Origin: Lates calcarifer
Taxonomy: Eukaryota; Chordata; Actinopteri; Centropomidae
Length of the DNA: 64,000 nt
Assembly: GCF_001640805.2 (NCBI RefSeq)
Contig: NC_066842.1
Span: 22,814,075 to 22,878,074 of the forward strand
Direction of reading: 5' to 3'
In this document: positions 1 through 13,480 of the stretch, in pieces
How positions within the stretch are numbered: the stretch's first letter is position 1
Layout: every line of letters starts with the position of its first letter
Notes under the pieces: generated by a model
What the model saw: only the letters and a program-made list of their open reading frames with translations
Database searches by the model: none
What the model was told of the DNA's origin: nothing
Program-made: the position numbers and the translations under genes

Positions 1-540
1 GCACCTGTATAGCTTTAGCTGTGTTTAATTTTTAATTAACTTGTACTGCCAGATTTGTTTCTTTGATTTATTTTTAGATGACTGTAATTCCAGGCTATGT
101 CTAAAATGTCTCTAATACACACATACTAAATTTGGCTCTCTGAAACCTACATGTGTGTGTATCATGTATAATTTGCAAACTTGCTTCTATTAAACTAATT
201 TCCTACAGGTGAGAAATTTATTTAAAAAAAAAAATCCTAAGTAAATGATCTGATAAATGTAATGAATGCAGATTCCTCCATATAGGGCATGCATGCTTCA
301 TATCAATTATTGCTTGACCTTTGCTCTCTGAGGGGAATTGATTTAAGGGTGGACTGTCTTTCTCAGTTCAGTGGGATTGCTGCTGGTATTGAGATGTAAC
401 CTGAAGATTTATGTTTCATAACACATACAACCAAACAGATCCTGCAGTGAGGGGAAACACACACTGGGGTTGGATCAGCAGAAAGTGAGAATTTTCAGGA
501 GGGAAAAACATAGCTCTCACACTTTTCCCCTCCATCCTCT

Positions 541-780
541 TGAATGTCTCTCACTCTCTCTCTGTCTTTCTCGCACTCATCTTCCCATTTCTGTTTTGCT
601 TATTTTCCTCCCTTTCTCTCATCTCCACCTTTCTATAACCTCCTTCCTGCCTTCACTTACTCCTCTTGTTTCCTCTTTACCCCACCCCACCCCACACACA
701 CATACACACACATCCTCTCTCTCCTCTCTCTTGTTCCCTCTCATTCTCTTCGTCTCTCTCTCTCTTTCTCTCTCTCCATG
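541..780 (+). repeat. Pyrimidine-rich low-complexity tract
   Basis: The plus strand is dominated by CTCT, TTCC and CCCCA runs, with a short CACACA segment near 690-712. Such polypyrimidine DNA keeps several frames open on both strands, which explains the long Ser/Leu/His-rich frames across it. Confidence 0.7.
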
Positions 781-1542
781 GATAATTCATCAGTGTTTCT
801 CAGAGCTGCTGTCTGCCTGCCTGCCTACTGTGATTTCCACTGGGACTCTTTCAGGGACCATTCCCACCTCAGTCGGGAATTAGAGCCGTGGCTACAGAGG
901 GAAATTAATCACAGCCACCTTATACTAACACATATACACTCCCGCACATTGAGGAGTTTTCCACTTAACTTTGCTCTTTTCTGTCATTCACATCCTCCTG
1001 CTTTTTGTTTCTTTAAGCTTACATACACATGACAAAGTGCACATACAAACATAAACTATTATCACAACAGCAGTTTCTCTCATGGACAAGCAGAGTACCT
1101 GGACTGTAGTAGTGACCCTGATATCTGTTTTTATATCTTTTAAATGAACAGTCTACAGATTTTTATAGAGAGACATTAAACACACATACTTCTAGAGCAA
1201 AAGGGGGATGTTCTACATGACTTACAGTTATCAGATATTTCATATCAGAACATGTCTATTATCAGAGGAGGAGTAGGGGATCTAGTTATTATTGATGATG
1301 GTAGAGGAAAAAGGAAAGAGGAGGAAGATGGAGAAGTCAGAGAGAGAACAGAAAGAACAGATAAGATACAGCAGAGGCACAGTTTAGTGTGTATGTGTGA
1401 GAACAGGGAGAAAGAAGTGTATTGATCAGGGATTGAGTGGCTCCCAGTGTGAGCACCAGAGGAGGGACTGGGAGCACAGTGAATGTCACCACATGCACTT
1501 ACAGCACTTATAATATGTATGTGGGCAGAAGTAAGAGAGAGT

Positions 1543-1553
1543 GAGGTGTGTGT

Positions 1554-1595
<42 letters not shown>

Positions 1596-1603
1596 AGTGT
1601 GTA
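1543..1603 (+). repeat. (GT)n microsatellite
   Basis: A GT dinucleotide run with short GGTG and GCGC interruptions. Confidence 0.9.
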
Positions 1604-2057
1604 AAGGGGACCATCACACATACAGAGCTATAGGAGCTCTGTCTTCTGAGACTGATCAGAAATTGATCAAACAGCCTATTTTCTGGTGAAACATGTTGCA
1701 CCAGAAAAGCAGATCTCAGTGAACACTGTGCCACCCACTGCACATTTTTATAAATCACAAAAGAGTTCAGAGCTAGGCTCATTTTAGCTCTATCTTGCCT
1801 CTAACGCTACGGCCGATTACAACCTAGTGACACAGCTGAAAATTCTCCAACAAGTGAGTAAGTGGTCCTTGAGTTGTGTTTCTTTTGTTGGCTGAATTAA
1901 TACTGTTAAAGGACTTTGTAAGGACAAAATTTAGAATAACACAGTGAAAGAGAGGATAGAGCTCAATTGATTAGAGTCAATTAGAGAAAAGGTCAGACCA
2001 CAGCTGAGGCAATAAGGCCACTGTCACTAGGATTACTGTGGCAGTAATTCTACGGAA

Positions 2058-2097
2058 ACGCACACACACACACACACACACACACCACACACACACT
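2058..2097 (+). repeat. (CA)n microsatellite
   Basis: A CA dinucleotide run interrupted once by CC. A shorter CA run is at about 2224-2240. Confidence 0.88.
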
Positions 2098-3339
2098 TGC
2101 ACATCACACATGTCTGATCTCATGTAAATCAACACACATACAAGTTCATCCAATAGAGACAGAGCAACAGAACTAATATCTTCACAAAACACTCTTTTTT
2201 TCAAGCTGAGAAAACCAATATTAACACACACACACACACAACTCCTGCTGCTTATCTGATTGCTGTTCTGAACATTGGATCAATCCTACTCATGTGTAAT
2301 GAGCCTTGCAGACCATTTACTACTCTGTTAGATCATCTTCACTGGCACTGAATATATGGCATGTGTGTGTATGTTTCTGCACATCTGTAAAACGTCTTGA
2401 ATTACATGTACCTACTGATTTGGCTGCTCAAGGTCACACATACACACATAAAAAGAAACCTTCCTCTTTTTTTCTAATAACAATCCCTCTTTCTTTAAAC
2501 ATCCCTTGACACCCGCACATTCTCTTCCTTAACCTCCCTCTCGTCTCTTCTTCTTAGCTTTCTTCTCTCCTCTTTCTCCTCCTCTCTCTGCTCTCCCCAG
2601 TATAACCATTCATTAGTATAACCTTCACTTGCTTTCTGTTCTTTCTTTCCCCCGTGTTCATGTCTCCCTTGCATACATCTTCATAATCTGTCCTTCAAGT
2701 CCTCATATCTCCTCAGTATGTCTTTTTCTTCCTCTCTCAGTTTTTCCCCTGCTCTCTTTTTCCACACTTCTTCTCATAGTCTCATAGTCTCTCATTCTCT
2801 ATGTGCATTCAAACAATAATGTATTAAAAGCAAATAAAATGAGAGGAACAGGGAAGCTACTCGCATTCTGGCATCTGGATATTTAATATTTTTGGATTAT
2901 TTCGACAGATTTTACTTCTTTGTTCTTTATGTTTTGCTTGCAGAAAATGTTGATACTTAAAATGAGAAAGAAGAGTAGTCGCTTTAAGTTATTGATGTAC
3001 TAACCTGAAAGCAGCCACAGCTTCATATACTTTTGTGTAATTTAAAGCAAGTCTATGTAACTTTTGACAGAAGAAATAACAGAATTTCTCTCTTAGAAGT
3101 TAAAAGCTGAATTTATAAGCAATAAAACACACTCTTGCTCACTTCAACACACTCACATGTTTTGCTGCCTTACAGTTACTTGAGTATATTATGCTAATGT
3201 TTAACGTTAGATAATGGCGCCTAATGTCAGTTTGGCATAAAAAAGACAAATCTATGTTTAGGAATACCTACTGTCAATATTCAGGACTGGGAAGTTCTGA
3301 ACCAAAGGGTCAGAACTGAAGAGTAAAGAAGCTGCATCC

Positions 3340-4690
3340 ACCCTGTGCCTTGCGTCATGGAGGTCATCCATCACCTCACCAGCGTCACCAGTCTGCATGG
3401 ACGCTAAACGCGCTCAAACGTCATTCGCAGACCCCCAGTCATTTCCCCATTGCACATCTATGCCAGAAAAGATACTGGAAAGACTTAAAGTGGCAGTGGC
3501 CAACAGTCAGGACCCTTGTTTGTCTGCAGTCACCCCAAAGGCCACAACCAGCACCCATCAGCCCCAAGCTGCACCAAACTGGGTGGACATGATGGTTGCT
3601 GAGCCGATGGACATGCCCCCACTCTTCACAGGTCAGGGCTGTGGCTGGGTGATGGGGCGCAGTCTCAGGTGAGAGGGCTCTGTAGCTGAACCTCTCAGGC
3701 CTGAGCGATGCATAGAAAGCAGAGATTATGGACTTTGCATCCCTGTTGTAGAAGTGAGCCATTCCACCATTTGGCAGCTTGCCACTCATGGAGGGACTTG
3801 ATGGCTTTCGAGCTTTCGATGGGTTTCAGAGTAAGCATGATGACAGATGTGTCAATGTCAGGATTTGGGGGTTGACCATGCTTGGCAGAAGGGTGAATGG
3901 TACCTGGGGCCCAGAGCAGGCTGAGGCACACATAAATATCTTGGAGGTTTGGGCGGTGTGCCTTGCATTAAAACATTTCCTTCACTTCCGCCATGTGTCA
4001 GCGAAAACAAACAACGTCACTGAGGTGGCGTTCATCAAGCGCCAGGGTGGCACTTGCTCACTGCAACTGCTTAAGTTAGCTTAAAAGATAATCTTGTAGA
4101 GCAGAGGCTGTGGGATGAAGTTTGTTCCTTGAAAACGGTATTGCTCCTGGCATACTGATGTCCCACTGTGGAGCTTTTGGCTTTTCATCCACCTCCTTCC
4201 TCCACAAGAAAGGGGCAGAGATTCAACACATTGTGCCAGGTGCAGGCACTGCAGGTGTATGCGAATAGGACAGCAGGGTTAAGAAAAGCTGATCAAGCTG
4301 TTTGTGTCTTGGGCTACTCCACATAAAGGCAAGCCACTATCCCGCCAGAGACTGTCACACTGGATTGTGTGGACTATTTCTCTGGTCTGTTGGTGTATGG
4401 GTTTTCAGCCCACCCAGGGTCTGAGGGCTCATTCCAAAAGGGACATAGCCACTTTGTGGGCTCTGTTCAGGGGGGTGTCAGTACAGGACAATTGTGCTGC
4501 TGCAAGCTGGGCTATGACTCACACATCTGTGAGGTTTTACAGGCTAGACGTCTCGGAGGCATCCTTGGCATATGCAGTGCCAGAAGTGACCATGCTGGGG
4601 TCAGTGAAATGATCACTGACAACCTCAACATTGTTTATGGTCTCGGGAAGCTTATGCAATACAGGAGTGATCTATATCTCCCATAGAGAA
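3340..4690 (+). mobile_element. Decayed DIRS-type (tyrosine recombinase) retrotransposon
   Basis: Two pieces of DIRS-family coding sequence are readable. At about 3885-4083 the frame gives GTWGPEQAEAHINILEVWAV, then CLALKHFL and INRQGG-like FIKRQGGTCSLQLLKLA. This is the RNase H domain that follows the reverse transcriptase in DIRS elements. At about 4245-4600, with frameshifts, VQALQVYANRTAGLRKADQ is followed by PHKGKPLSRQRLSHWIV and RAHSKRDIATLWALFRGVSV, then ASWAMTHTSVRFYRLDVSEASLAYAV. This is the C-terminal part of the DIRS tyrosine recombinase, including the H-x-x-R box (AHSKR) and the tyrosine context FYRLDV. Stops and frameshifts separate the pieces, the span between them is far too short for an intact element, and reverse transcriptase is not recognisable. 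The part at 3340-3880 may be older gag or RT sequence, but I cannot show it. I see no terminal repeats. Confidence 0.72.
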
Positions 4691-5460
4691 ACAGCAAACG
4701 ATGTGAGAATTGAGGTGTTTCGCTAAAACATCCCTCCTTGCATGGACACAGAAAGAAACTGGTCTGGAATGACTTAAGAGGGGCTGGTCGCCTGTGATAA
4801 TATGAGGGGGCACGTCTCAAGCACAGTTCAATCTGTCTGTCACTGACAGATGTGGTGTCATTGGAGCTTCCATAGTTGGTGAGGCAGATGCAATTTCCAT
4901 GGTGAAACACCTCATTCTGCTATCAAACAGGGATAATATGTGTGTTTGTTCTTTGAGAGCAGCTACAGTATTTGGTAAATTAAGTACGTACCGTTTCTGC
5001 TACTAGTAACAACAGCATTAGCTTAGTAGTGGTAATAATACTGGCAGATGCAATAGTAGAGGTCTTAGGGTGATCTGATATACACATACTGTACATTTTA
5101 TATATGCACACACTGCCTTAAATTGTCTGCTCAATTTTTTTAGGCTATGGTAAATTTTATGGATAATAGTGCTGTCTTTTAGAAATTACCCACTGTCTTT
5201 GTGACTATAACAGCAGAACACAAAGAGGTTTCTCCTGAACACTAAGCCATTAAAAAGTTCAGCCAGTAATTTCTGGGTAATTATTAGATTTGTTGTGTTC
5301 CTTACAGACTACTGTGTAATTAAATAGTTTAATTCCAGTAGCAGATATTCATCAAATCTACAAATACAATACTACTGTAACCTTACAAAAAGACTTGCAT
5401 GTGAGTACATTATAGATAAACTGTGGTTAGCTTCTTATTTTAGAACTAAAAAAAATAGGT

Positions 5461-5640
5461 TCTAGGTGTGAATGTGAATATGTTTTTCTTTCTCTAGGTT
5501 GGCTCTGGACTGAAAACCTGTCCAAACTGTATACCACCTCTCACTCAGATATATACTGGGATAGGCTCCCCTGTGACCCTCAACAGAGTAGGCAAATGTA
5601 TGCACGTTTAGATGGATACTGTAGATAGATACTGAAGTCC
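5461..5640 (+). mobile_element. 3' part of SINE-like teleost dispersed repeat
   Basis: The plus strand reads TAGGTGTGAATGTGAATATG, then a degenerate GACCTGTCC..., then CTGGGATAGGCTCCCCTGTGACCCTCAACAG and a GATGGATACTGTAGATAGAT end. These are the middle and 3' landmarks of the same family found more completely at 7123-7537, 41618-41873 and 59833-60147. The 5' promoter-like part is missing. Confidence 0.6.
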
Positions 5641-6566
5641 TTTAATTACATTTCCAGACAACAGATATATAGGTGCCAATCTTAGGAACAAACCAAATTT
5701 ATCCACATAAAAAACTGGAAGTTTCATCAGACCAGTGAATTTCATTGTAAAGTAGGAGTCTCATTTATGAAATGGACTTTTAAACTTAACTGCACAAGTA
5801 ATTCATGCAGTAAAAAAGGACAAAAGATGAACTTCAGTTCATCATTTACAATAGTGAGTGTGCTTGAGAATGCTTTCACTTCCTTTTAAACCCTGACAAT
5901 TAATTCCTACAGCAAAATGGCTTGCTACAGCTTAGTTTTGCCTTTCATTATGTGGGTATAATCACTTGTTTCACAGCTGTCTCTGTATATATGCAGGAGA
6001 GCTGCTGCTGTGTTGGAAACATTTGCACCTCAAGGTCAAAATGAATAAATAACGAACTTTGACACAGCTTTCTACCCACAGTTTTCTGAGCATAAACCTG
6101 AGAAGAAACCTTCTCTATAACTGGGGCCACTGAGGCGGGAGGTTTGCTGCTTGTTGTCTGCAAGAAACAGAGGAAACACTAGGAAGGAAAGTGACTTTTG
6201 AAAAGGAATGCTGAGTCCAAACCAATATTCACCTTCACACCTTCTATAGGTACAGACATAGTTTTTGAGTCTGTAAGTATCGTGTGACCATTGGGGTGTG
6301 TGTTTACACGTGCTTATGTACTTACTGTGTAAACCCGAGGAGCTCTGGGACTTTATCTTCACTCCATAAAACTGCTGCTACTTCTCTGTTTACTGAGGCA
6401 TCCGGCAGTAATAAAATATTAATCTGCAAAAAAAAACAAAAAAAAAAAAACATCCAAATAACTGGGAGCAACTCCTGCATAACATACAGTACATGGCTTT
6501 CACCTGAGACTTTCCCTCATGCTCCCTCACACCATACCATGATGACGAAGTACAGTGCAGGGGTAA

Positions 6567-6730
6567 ACACACACACGCATACACATACACATACAGACAC
6601 ACACACACACACACATGCTTTGCACTGACTTGGGGAAATTTTATGGCTTGAATTCCATGCTTTGAAATTTCTTGAAGGTTTCGTGTTGTGCAATTTAAAA
6701 AAAAAACACACACACACACACACACACAGC
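6567..6730 (+). repeat. Two (CA)n microsatellites
   Basis: CA runs with CATACA variants at 6567-6615, and a second run after a poly-A at about 6697-6729. Confidence 0.85.
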
Positions 6731-6928
6731 TATACGCTACAGTCTATATATACTATGCTTGAACAATATTTAAATTGCTCAAATTAAATTAATCATCTTC
6801 GGATCAAGTCAAGTCATAAAATCCAGTCACTCTTTTGGACTGGCTCAATTCAGAACAAAATTCAAGATGAAAAGTTTAAAGAGATTACCAAGGATGCTAA
6901 TCAGGTTACATTCTGTCAATCAAGTGAT

Positions 6929-6929
<1 letters not shown>

Positions 6930-6960
<31 letters not shown>

Positions 6961-7002
6961 AGAGAGAGAGAGATAGATAGAGAGAAAGAGAGAGAGAGAA
7001 AA
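6930..7002 (+). repeat. Poly-A followed by (AG)n / (ATAG) purine tract
   Basis: Thirty consecutive A residues at 6930-6959 run directly into AG repeats with a few GATA units. This may be the tail of an old retroposed copy or a simple-sequence expansion. I see no recognisable element body before it. Confidence 0.85.
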
Positions 7003-7122
7003 GAATTGTAGGCATACCATGTGTAATTACCTTTTGGTAATTTCAAAGTGGGGATTTCAAATTACATCAGTTCAATTGTATTTACATTAAAATAGAAAGT
7101 ATTCAGTAGTTATTTAACTTCA

Positions 7123-7537
7123 TATAATGGGCTGAATTAGACATAATTCAGGGTGGCATGGTGGTGCAGTGGTTAGCACTTTTGCCTCACAGCAAGAAGG
7201 TTCTGGGTTCAAACGCTCACTCTTCACCCTTCACTCAGGGCTTTTCTGTGTGGAGTTTGCATGTTCTCCCTGTGTTCCTCCAGGTACTCCAGCTTCCTCC
7301 CAAAGTTCAAAGACATACATATTATGTTAATTGGTGGCTCTAAATTGTCCATAGGTGTGAATGTGAGTGTGAATCATTGTTTATCGATATATGTGTTGGC
7401 CCTGTGATAGACTGGTGATCTGTCCAGGCTTCTTGGCCAGTGTCAGTAGGGACTGGATCTGGCACTCTTACAACCATTCAGGCTAAGTAGTATAGATAGT
7501 GAATTGATGGATGAATGGACGGATGGATGAATAGATG
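7123..7537 (+). mobile_element. SINE-like teleost dispersed repeat with A/B-box-like promoter
   Basis: The body starts at about 7151 with GGGTGGCATGGTGGTGCAGT. TGGTGCAGTGG (7162-7172) resembles an RNA polymerase III A box, and GGTTCAAAC (7206-7214) resembles a B box, suggesting tRNA-like ancestry. The family's usual middle follows (GTGTGGAGTTTGCATGTTCT, AGCTTCCTCCCA), then AATTGGTGGCTCTAAATTG, TAGGTGTGAATGTGAGTGTG and a GATGGATGAATGG 3' end. The roughly 28 bp before the body are also shared with the copy at 41.6 kb. The family assignment is from memory of fish genomes. Confidence 0.75.
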
Positions 7538-7647
7538 CAGCTGCAGCGGTTTCCAAAATACAAAGGCAGTGTAACATACTGTAGTTTTAAATACACATAT
7601 TAGAAAAACATTGGAATATTTTTCTCCTTGAATTTATAAGAAACTAT

Positions 7648-7648
7648 G

Positions 7649-7683
<35 letters not shown>

Positions 7684-7685
7684 TA
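7648..7685 (+). repeat. (ATT)n microsatellite
   Basis: About eleven ATT units. Confidence 0.9.
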
Positions 7686-8989
7686 CTATATGTTACTGTA
7701 TTTATTTGTATAAGTCTCTCTATACTGGAGAGAGACATATACAAGTGCAGACATGGACATATATATTGTCAGTATAATTTCCATTTATGCCCATATATTA
7801 GATTTATGTATGGGTCATGGTTCACTTCTTTGGCTCATTGTATGCAAACAGCAGCAAAAGGTCAGGAGGCAGTTTGTCCATTGTAGCACAACATCTCTCA
7901 CCACATTCAGACAGGAGATATTTTAGGAGGCCCAGAGGGTAAAACTATCCCTGTGGTGGTTTTGCATGAATGTGAGGAGACAAGGCACTGTGTAAGTATC
8001 AAGAATCATATTTCACATAATGGCCATAATGTGCAAAAATAGTGTTCCTGGAATCCAGTTGGGATCACTGATCCTGGGAAAAACAATGAATCTAAAAGTT
8101 GCTTTCAAGAAAAAGGCACAACATGTTGTGTGTGACATCTTTAATTTGTCAGAGAAAACACTCCAAGGCCAAGAAGTCTGAGAGATTCAACTCAAACAAA
8201 GGCCATGTGTTCAGCTTTGGTGCTCATATTCAGCTGCTGTTCCAGAGCATTTTCCTTCTCAGCTGGTGGTTTATTGTCAGACACATGCTATAAGTTCACC
8301 TCATTTGATTTATCCTGAACACTTTTAGCCAGATCTCCTTGATAATATCTAATGCAGAAAAAAAAACAGAAATGACTTTCAAAACCTATCCATCCAAACA
8401 TACCCGTGTGAAACTGCATCAAACACAATGAGTGACAAATGAACCTTATTAATGAAAATAAATCATTAAGCGTGGCTGCTATGGAAAAGTGTGACCAATA
8501 ACTTCAAACTACAGCCAATTCCCCCTGTCCTCCCAAATGAAATTCTACTGTTGGATGTGTTGACTTTTCTGGCCCCAGCAAATGAAGAGTCAAAATTTAA
8601 GAGTGAAATCCAATCTGACTCCCACACAGCAGAGAGAGCAGCGCTTTGTCCAGAAAAAGCTGCACTCAGCAGTGTAAGACCTTTTTCTGCCTTCATTACT
8701 TTGCTCTCCTTTGGTATAAAGCATCACAGATGAGAATGCTGTGCTGCTTACTGATGTCACCTTAAAGGATTTCTGGGTATTGAAGTTCAAAATGTTCAAA
8801 CACTTATCTCTTGCAGCCATTTGGAGCTGCAAACATGCTGAGTTGCATGGTAATGCTTTAATCTGGAGTCATGAAATGCCAAAGAAAAACATTTGAATTT
8901 TTTAGGGGCATGTTTTAAGTCTCAGACCTGTGGAGATATCCTTATACTGCTTTGTCTCAAAACACTGACACAATTTCTCAAAAAGCAAA

Positions 8990-9085
8990 AAGTGAGGAGG
9001 GTTATAATACACAACAAAATCCACCCACCAACACCTCTAAAGCTCACTAATGAGCACATTATATCGTGTGTGTTAAATCCAATAG
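8990..9085 (+). repeat. Fragment of a teleost dispersed repeat
   Basis: ACAAAATCCACCCACCAACA followed by CCTCTAAAGCTCACTAATGA and TTATATCGTGTGTGTTAAAT matches, from memory, the middle of a repeat common in percomorph genomes. A different part of that repeat is recognisable at 13340-13480. It has no coding content. Confidence 0.5.
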
Positions 9086-9904
9086 AAAGCTGCTATGACA
9101 AATTACAATAAGGTTAGAAACACAAGCAGTCTGACAATCACACAGATTGTGAACAAGCTGACAGTTTAGCTAGATTATCTAAAGCACTTTATGTGAAAGT
9201 AAAATTGAAAGTGAGTGAGTGTCAACTTTGGTAAGTAGCCTACAGTAGGTCAAATTTGATGCAGGGAGCTGGTCTGTAAACTGTGATAAAATTTTGAGAT
9301 ATGATTTGGGTTATGATTTTACCATTAAAATTAGTTGTTGTTTTTTTTTAAAGGATAACCTGGTAGCTTTGTTTAAAAGCTGTTGGATTATATGACTGCA
9401 GACATTCAGTGTGTTTCTTGGCATGTTTCTTGGCATGACTTCTTTTTAGCTATGTAATCATGATCTTAGAAATGAACTTGGCAGGCACATTTTTTTTTAT
9501 AGGAGTGATTGCCAAAGCTATGAAAATGATACCTGCCTTGTAATAAAGTTAAATTATTATTTGAATCATGATGTCTCAATGTCTCAAATTCAAAGAGTTT
9601 TTTTTTTACTTGGAATTACACAAGAGATATAACTGTTAAAAATGCTAATAGAGTGCACAACTTTGACAGTATTGAACAAACAAATTGCTGCTAAGAAAAC
9701 CTTTGTGTGCTTACAAATCTGTCCTTGCTCCGGAGTGTTGACATGCAAATGATTTCTATTTAAATTTGCCTTGTGCTTTTTCAATAGTTCTGTCACTGAT
9801 GAACTTCCGTAGTTGGCCTTGCATTCACAGTGAAGTGACAAATCAAATTTTGATGGACAAATTTGAACACTGGGAGTAATGTCTGTAACAAGGGCTCAGT
9901 CAAA

Positions 9905-10805
<901 letters not shown>

Positions 10806-13329
10806 ATACTATATATATGTATGTAATACAAATAGCTTGTAAGACCCGGTCATGAACCATTCCAGCTGCTTGGAACTCTGCAACCTTTACTGGGGTTTCA
10901 ACTACTGTGAGAGAGTACATAATCTAAATTTTTATATTCTCTGTTGGACTATTGTTTCTATTTTTATGAGATAAAATAATATTTTCTTTCTTTCTTTCTT
11001 TTTTGCAGCATAAGACCTTGGATTCACCCCAGGCACGAAATTCCCTACCCAGAAACATTCATATGAATATTACAGAGCAATCTGAACACACTCAATTAGT
11101 CAGTCAGTCAGCACCAATTTAATGATTTTATATAAAGGTAGCAAAACCTACTACATATGGATGGATATAAGCATGGAGGGGCAGAGAAAATACCTGTAAG
11201 ACAAGCACAGAGATGGGACATGAAGGTCAAAGAATGAAATGAAAGCAAGAGTAAAATATGTGAGAAAAGCAGACGTTACTAAAGACAACCAAGGACAAAT
11301 GCAGAAACTCTTTACAAAGTTCTTTTTGAAAGCAGAAAATGCTGCGTCTGCACCATTTGAAAAGACTCTTGGCTGTATGTACTAATATACAATGCAAAGC
11401 TTGTCATTACTGTCCACAGAAAAATACATCTATGTGATGTATATGTACGCAGAGCTTCTGTTGTGTACCTTCCTGCTTTCATCCTTGGAAAAGTCCATCC
11501 TTCATCCATGATCCCAGATGTCTGGATCTTCATTCTGTTTGATGGGAAGCTCTGAGTAGCAACAGCAACGCCACTTGAAAACCAGCTCATATGTTTTTCA
11601 TCCACACTCTCTTTGTCTCTCACTTTCACATAGGTGTGTTACGCAAGTATGGAGTTAACACATGTCACAGGATCATACATGTACACATTGACTTTAATCC
11701 TTGTATTCTGCCTCTCACACACAAGAAGGCAAAGAAAGCTCAACACTGCATGCTATCTCTACAAACAAGGTTAGAGGACATTTTGTTCGGAAAGTGGTTG
11801 AGTAAAGCATTTTGTTGTGTGGATAAATGGCAAATTCAACAAAGTAATTTACACCACAGTGAGATAATTGATCTCTCTTTCTTTCGCTACTTCTCACACA
11901 CTTACATACAACCTTGAACACAGTCATTACAATCTGCTGTAGAAAGACAACAATACAGTGAGAAAAGGACAAGCAATCTAGTTAAATATTCCCATAGACT
12001 TTAGTTGTTTTTTTTTTTTTAAACATTTGATTAAAAGTGGAAATCCAGTATGTGGCAGGATTTTAACTTTCTGTTAGACTGGTCATTTTTACCTACACAG
12101 TATGCTTGGCCCATCCACATATCCACATTCCACATTATTCCTAGCCCAATGATGTTGTGTGAGTTACAGCTGCAGTTTTCAGTTTATCATTGTATTGAAC
12201 TGGCGTCTGTGAGAGTTAGCAATTTTCTACAGTATAATGTTTAGCTTGATTGTTGGTGCAGTTATGTAGTCCTCCCATCCCTCAGTGGTTGAAGGTACAG
12301 GTCTGATTGCATTATGCCATCTCAGGTATGACTCTGTTCCCACATTTTATTTTCAAAAAAGCTTGAAGTCAAGGGAAGACACCTGTAGGACACTGCTACA
12401 CACAGGTTCAGTAAAAGTCATGCTCAACTCACTTTGGGAATAATGAGGCTAGGAATAATGTGGATAAGGTGTAAAGCACAACTAATAGAAAATGTTAAAG
12501 CTTTCAAAGTAGCACTTGCAGGGTATATATGACATTGTCTATATACATATGAAATACTGCTATATACATAGAGTTGTAAGTGTATTCACAGTATACACAG
12601 TGATGCTCATTGTCAATCTGTGCGCTTCTTGTCATAAAACAGTGATTTGTAAGACTTTCCATTCTTAGAAATAGTCATTTTAATTTGTTTGAGCAATGTG
12701 TATGTGTGTATTTAATGAGAGTAGGGAAAATTTACAGTCATTCATATAAGCAAAGAATAAAAAAATGAGCAAGCAGAATTATTTCCTATCATCACCCTCC
12801 TAAATCTTCACAAATCACATCTTCTGTGTTGTGTAAACTGTAGGTCTGAGCAATACTTATCTTGTATTTACTTTAAGTTTTAAGTCTCTAATCATTTCTC
12901 CTTTGTCTTATCAGTAATTAAAACTGGTTGACCACAGGTCTGAACTTGGAATCTGAAAACACAGCTATCTAGGAAATTGCTGAAGCCAAGTGTATGAATC
13001 CAGTATTCGTCTGTCTGTCTTTCCTCGAGTCCTATCCTTACTATTCCACTTGATTCTCTGGTCAAAATGTTATACATTATTCAAATTGCCATTGTTATCC
13101 CAGCCTTGCTCACATTTGTTCAAACTCAGAGTTACTTGCTAAAGTGCTCTTGAGTCAGAGGGGCTTGTAAGTATTCACAGCAAAACCCAGGTAAGTTGCT
13201 GAGGGACAAATAAACCTGAATTTGAGCGCACAGCACAGCTGAATGATTGTTGTTGCAGTTAGACTGTGGACTGCAGGTCGAAAATGCCCCATGCTTGATA
13301 TTACGTCTCCCCTCTGTTGGATTGGCTGC
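10806..13329. other. Non-coding stretch
   Basis: No recognisable exon. A (TTTC)n tract is at 10983-11002, and otherwise the sequence is AT-rich and unique-looking. Confidence 0.5.
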
Positions 13330-13339
13330 TGTATTTATG

Positions 13340-13480
13340 GTGTTATGTGCTTCAAAGAAATAGTTCAACACTCTGGGGATTATTTTGTGCTCTCTTTTCA
13401 AGAGTCATTATAGAGCTGGAGTCAGGATGTGTTTAGCTCAGCTTAGCTTATCATGAAGGGAGAGAAACTGCTAGCCTGTA
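13340..13480 (+). repeat. Fragment of a teleost dispersed repeat
   Basis: AAATAGTTCAACACTCTGGG and later GGATGTGTTTAGCTCAGCTT-AGCTTATC followed by GAGAAACTGCTAGCCTG follow, with divergence, the start of a repeat familiar from percomorph genomes (AATAGTTCAACATTTTGGGA..., TTAGCTTAGCTTAGCAT...). It is probably related to the fragment at 8990-9085. Confidence 0.5.

Larger units (their letters stand above)
1..3339. other. Non-coding stretch rich in pyrimidine tracts and microsatellites
   Basis: No exon is supported. The open frames here (137 and 162 codons near 470-1032) run through CT-rich and CA-rich low-complexity sequence at about 541-780 and are not protein-like. A second pyrimidine-rich tract covers roughly 2450-2790. 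GT/CA microsatellites are listed separately. Confidence 0.6.
4691..7119. other. Non-coding stretch between the DIRS remnant and a SINE-like copy
   Basis: No exon is recognised. The stretch is AT-rich, with a SINE-like 3' fragment at 5461-5640, CA tracts at 6567-6730 and a poly-A/(AG)n tract at 6930-7002. Confidence 0.55.
7538..9904. other. Non-coding stretch
   Basis: AT-rich sequence with the ATT microsatellite (7648-7685) and a dispersed-repeat fragment (8990-9085). The overlapping 60-80 codon frames at 8466-8832 resemble no family I know, and I do not call them. Confidence 0.5.

Noticed and set aside
470..1032. Overlapping 137- and 162-codon open frames
   Set aside because: They run through CT- and CA-rich simple sequence. 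The Ser/Leu/His-rich translations show no domain, and there is no splice or promoter support.
7162..7214. A-box and B-box motifs suggesting a tRNA gene
   Set aside because: The motifs are part of a dispersed SINE-like repeat. No cloverleaf with a normal acceptor stem and anticodon arm can be drawn by eye.
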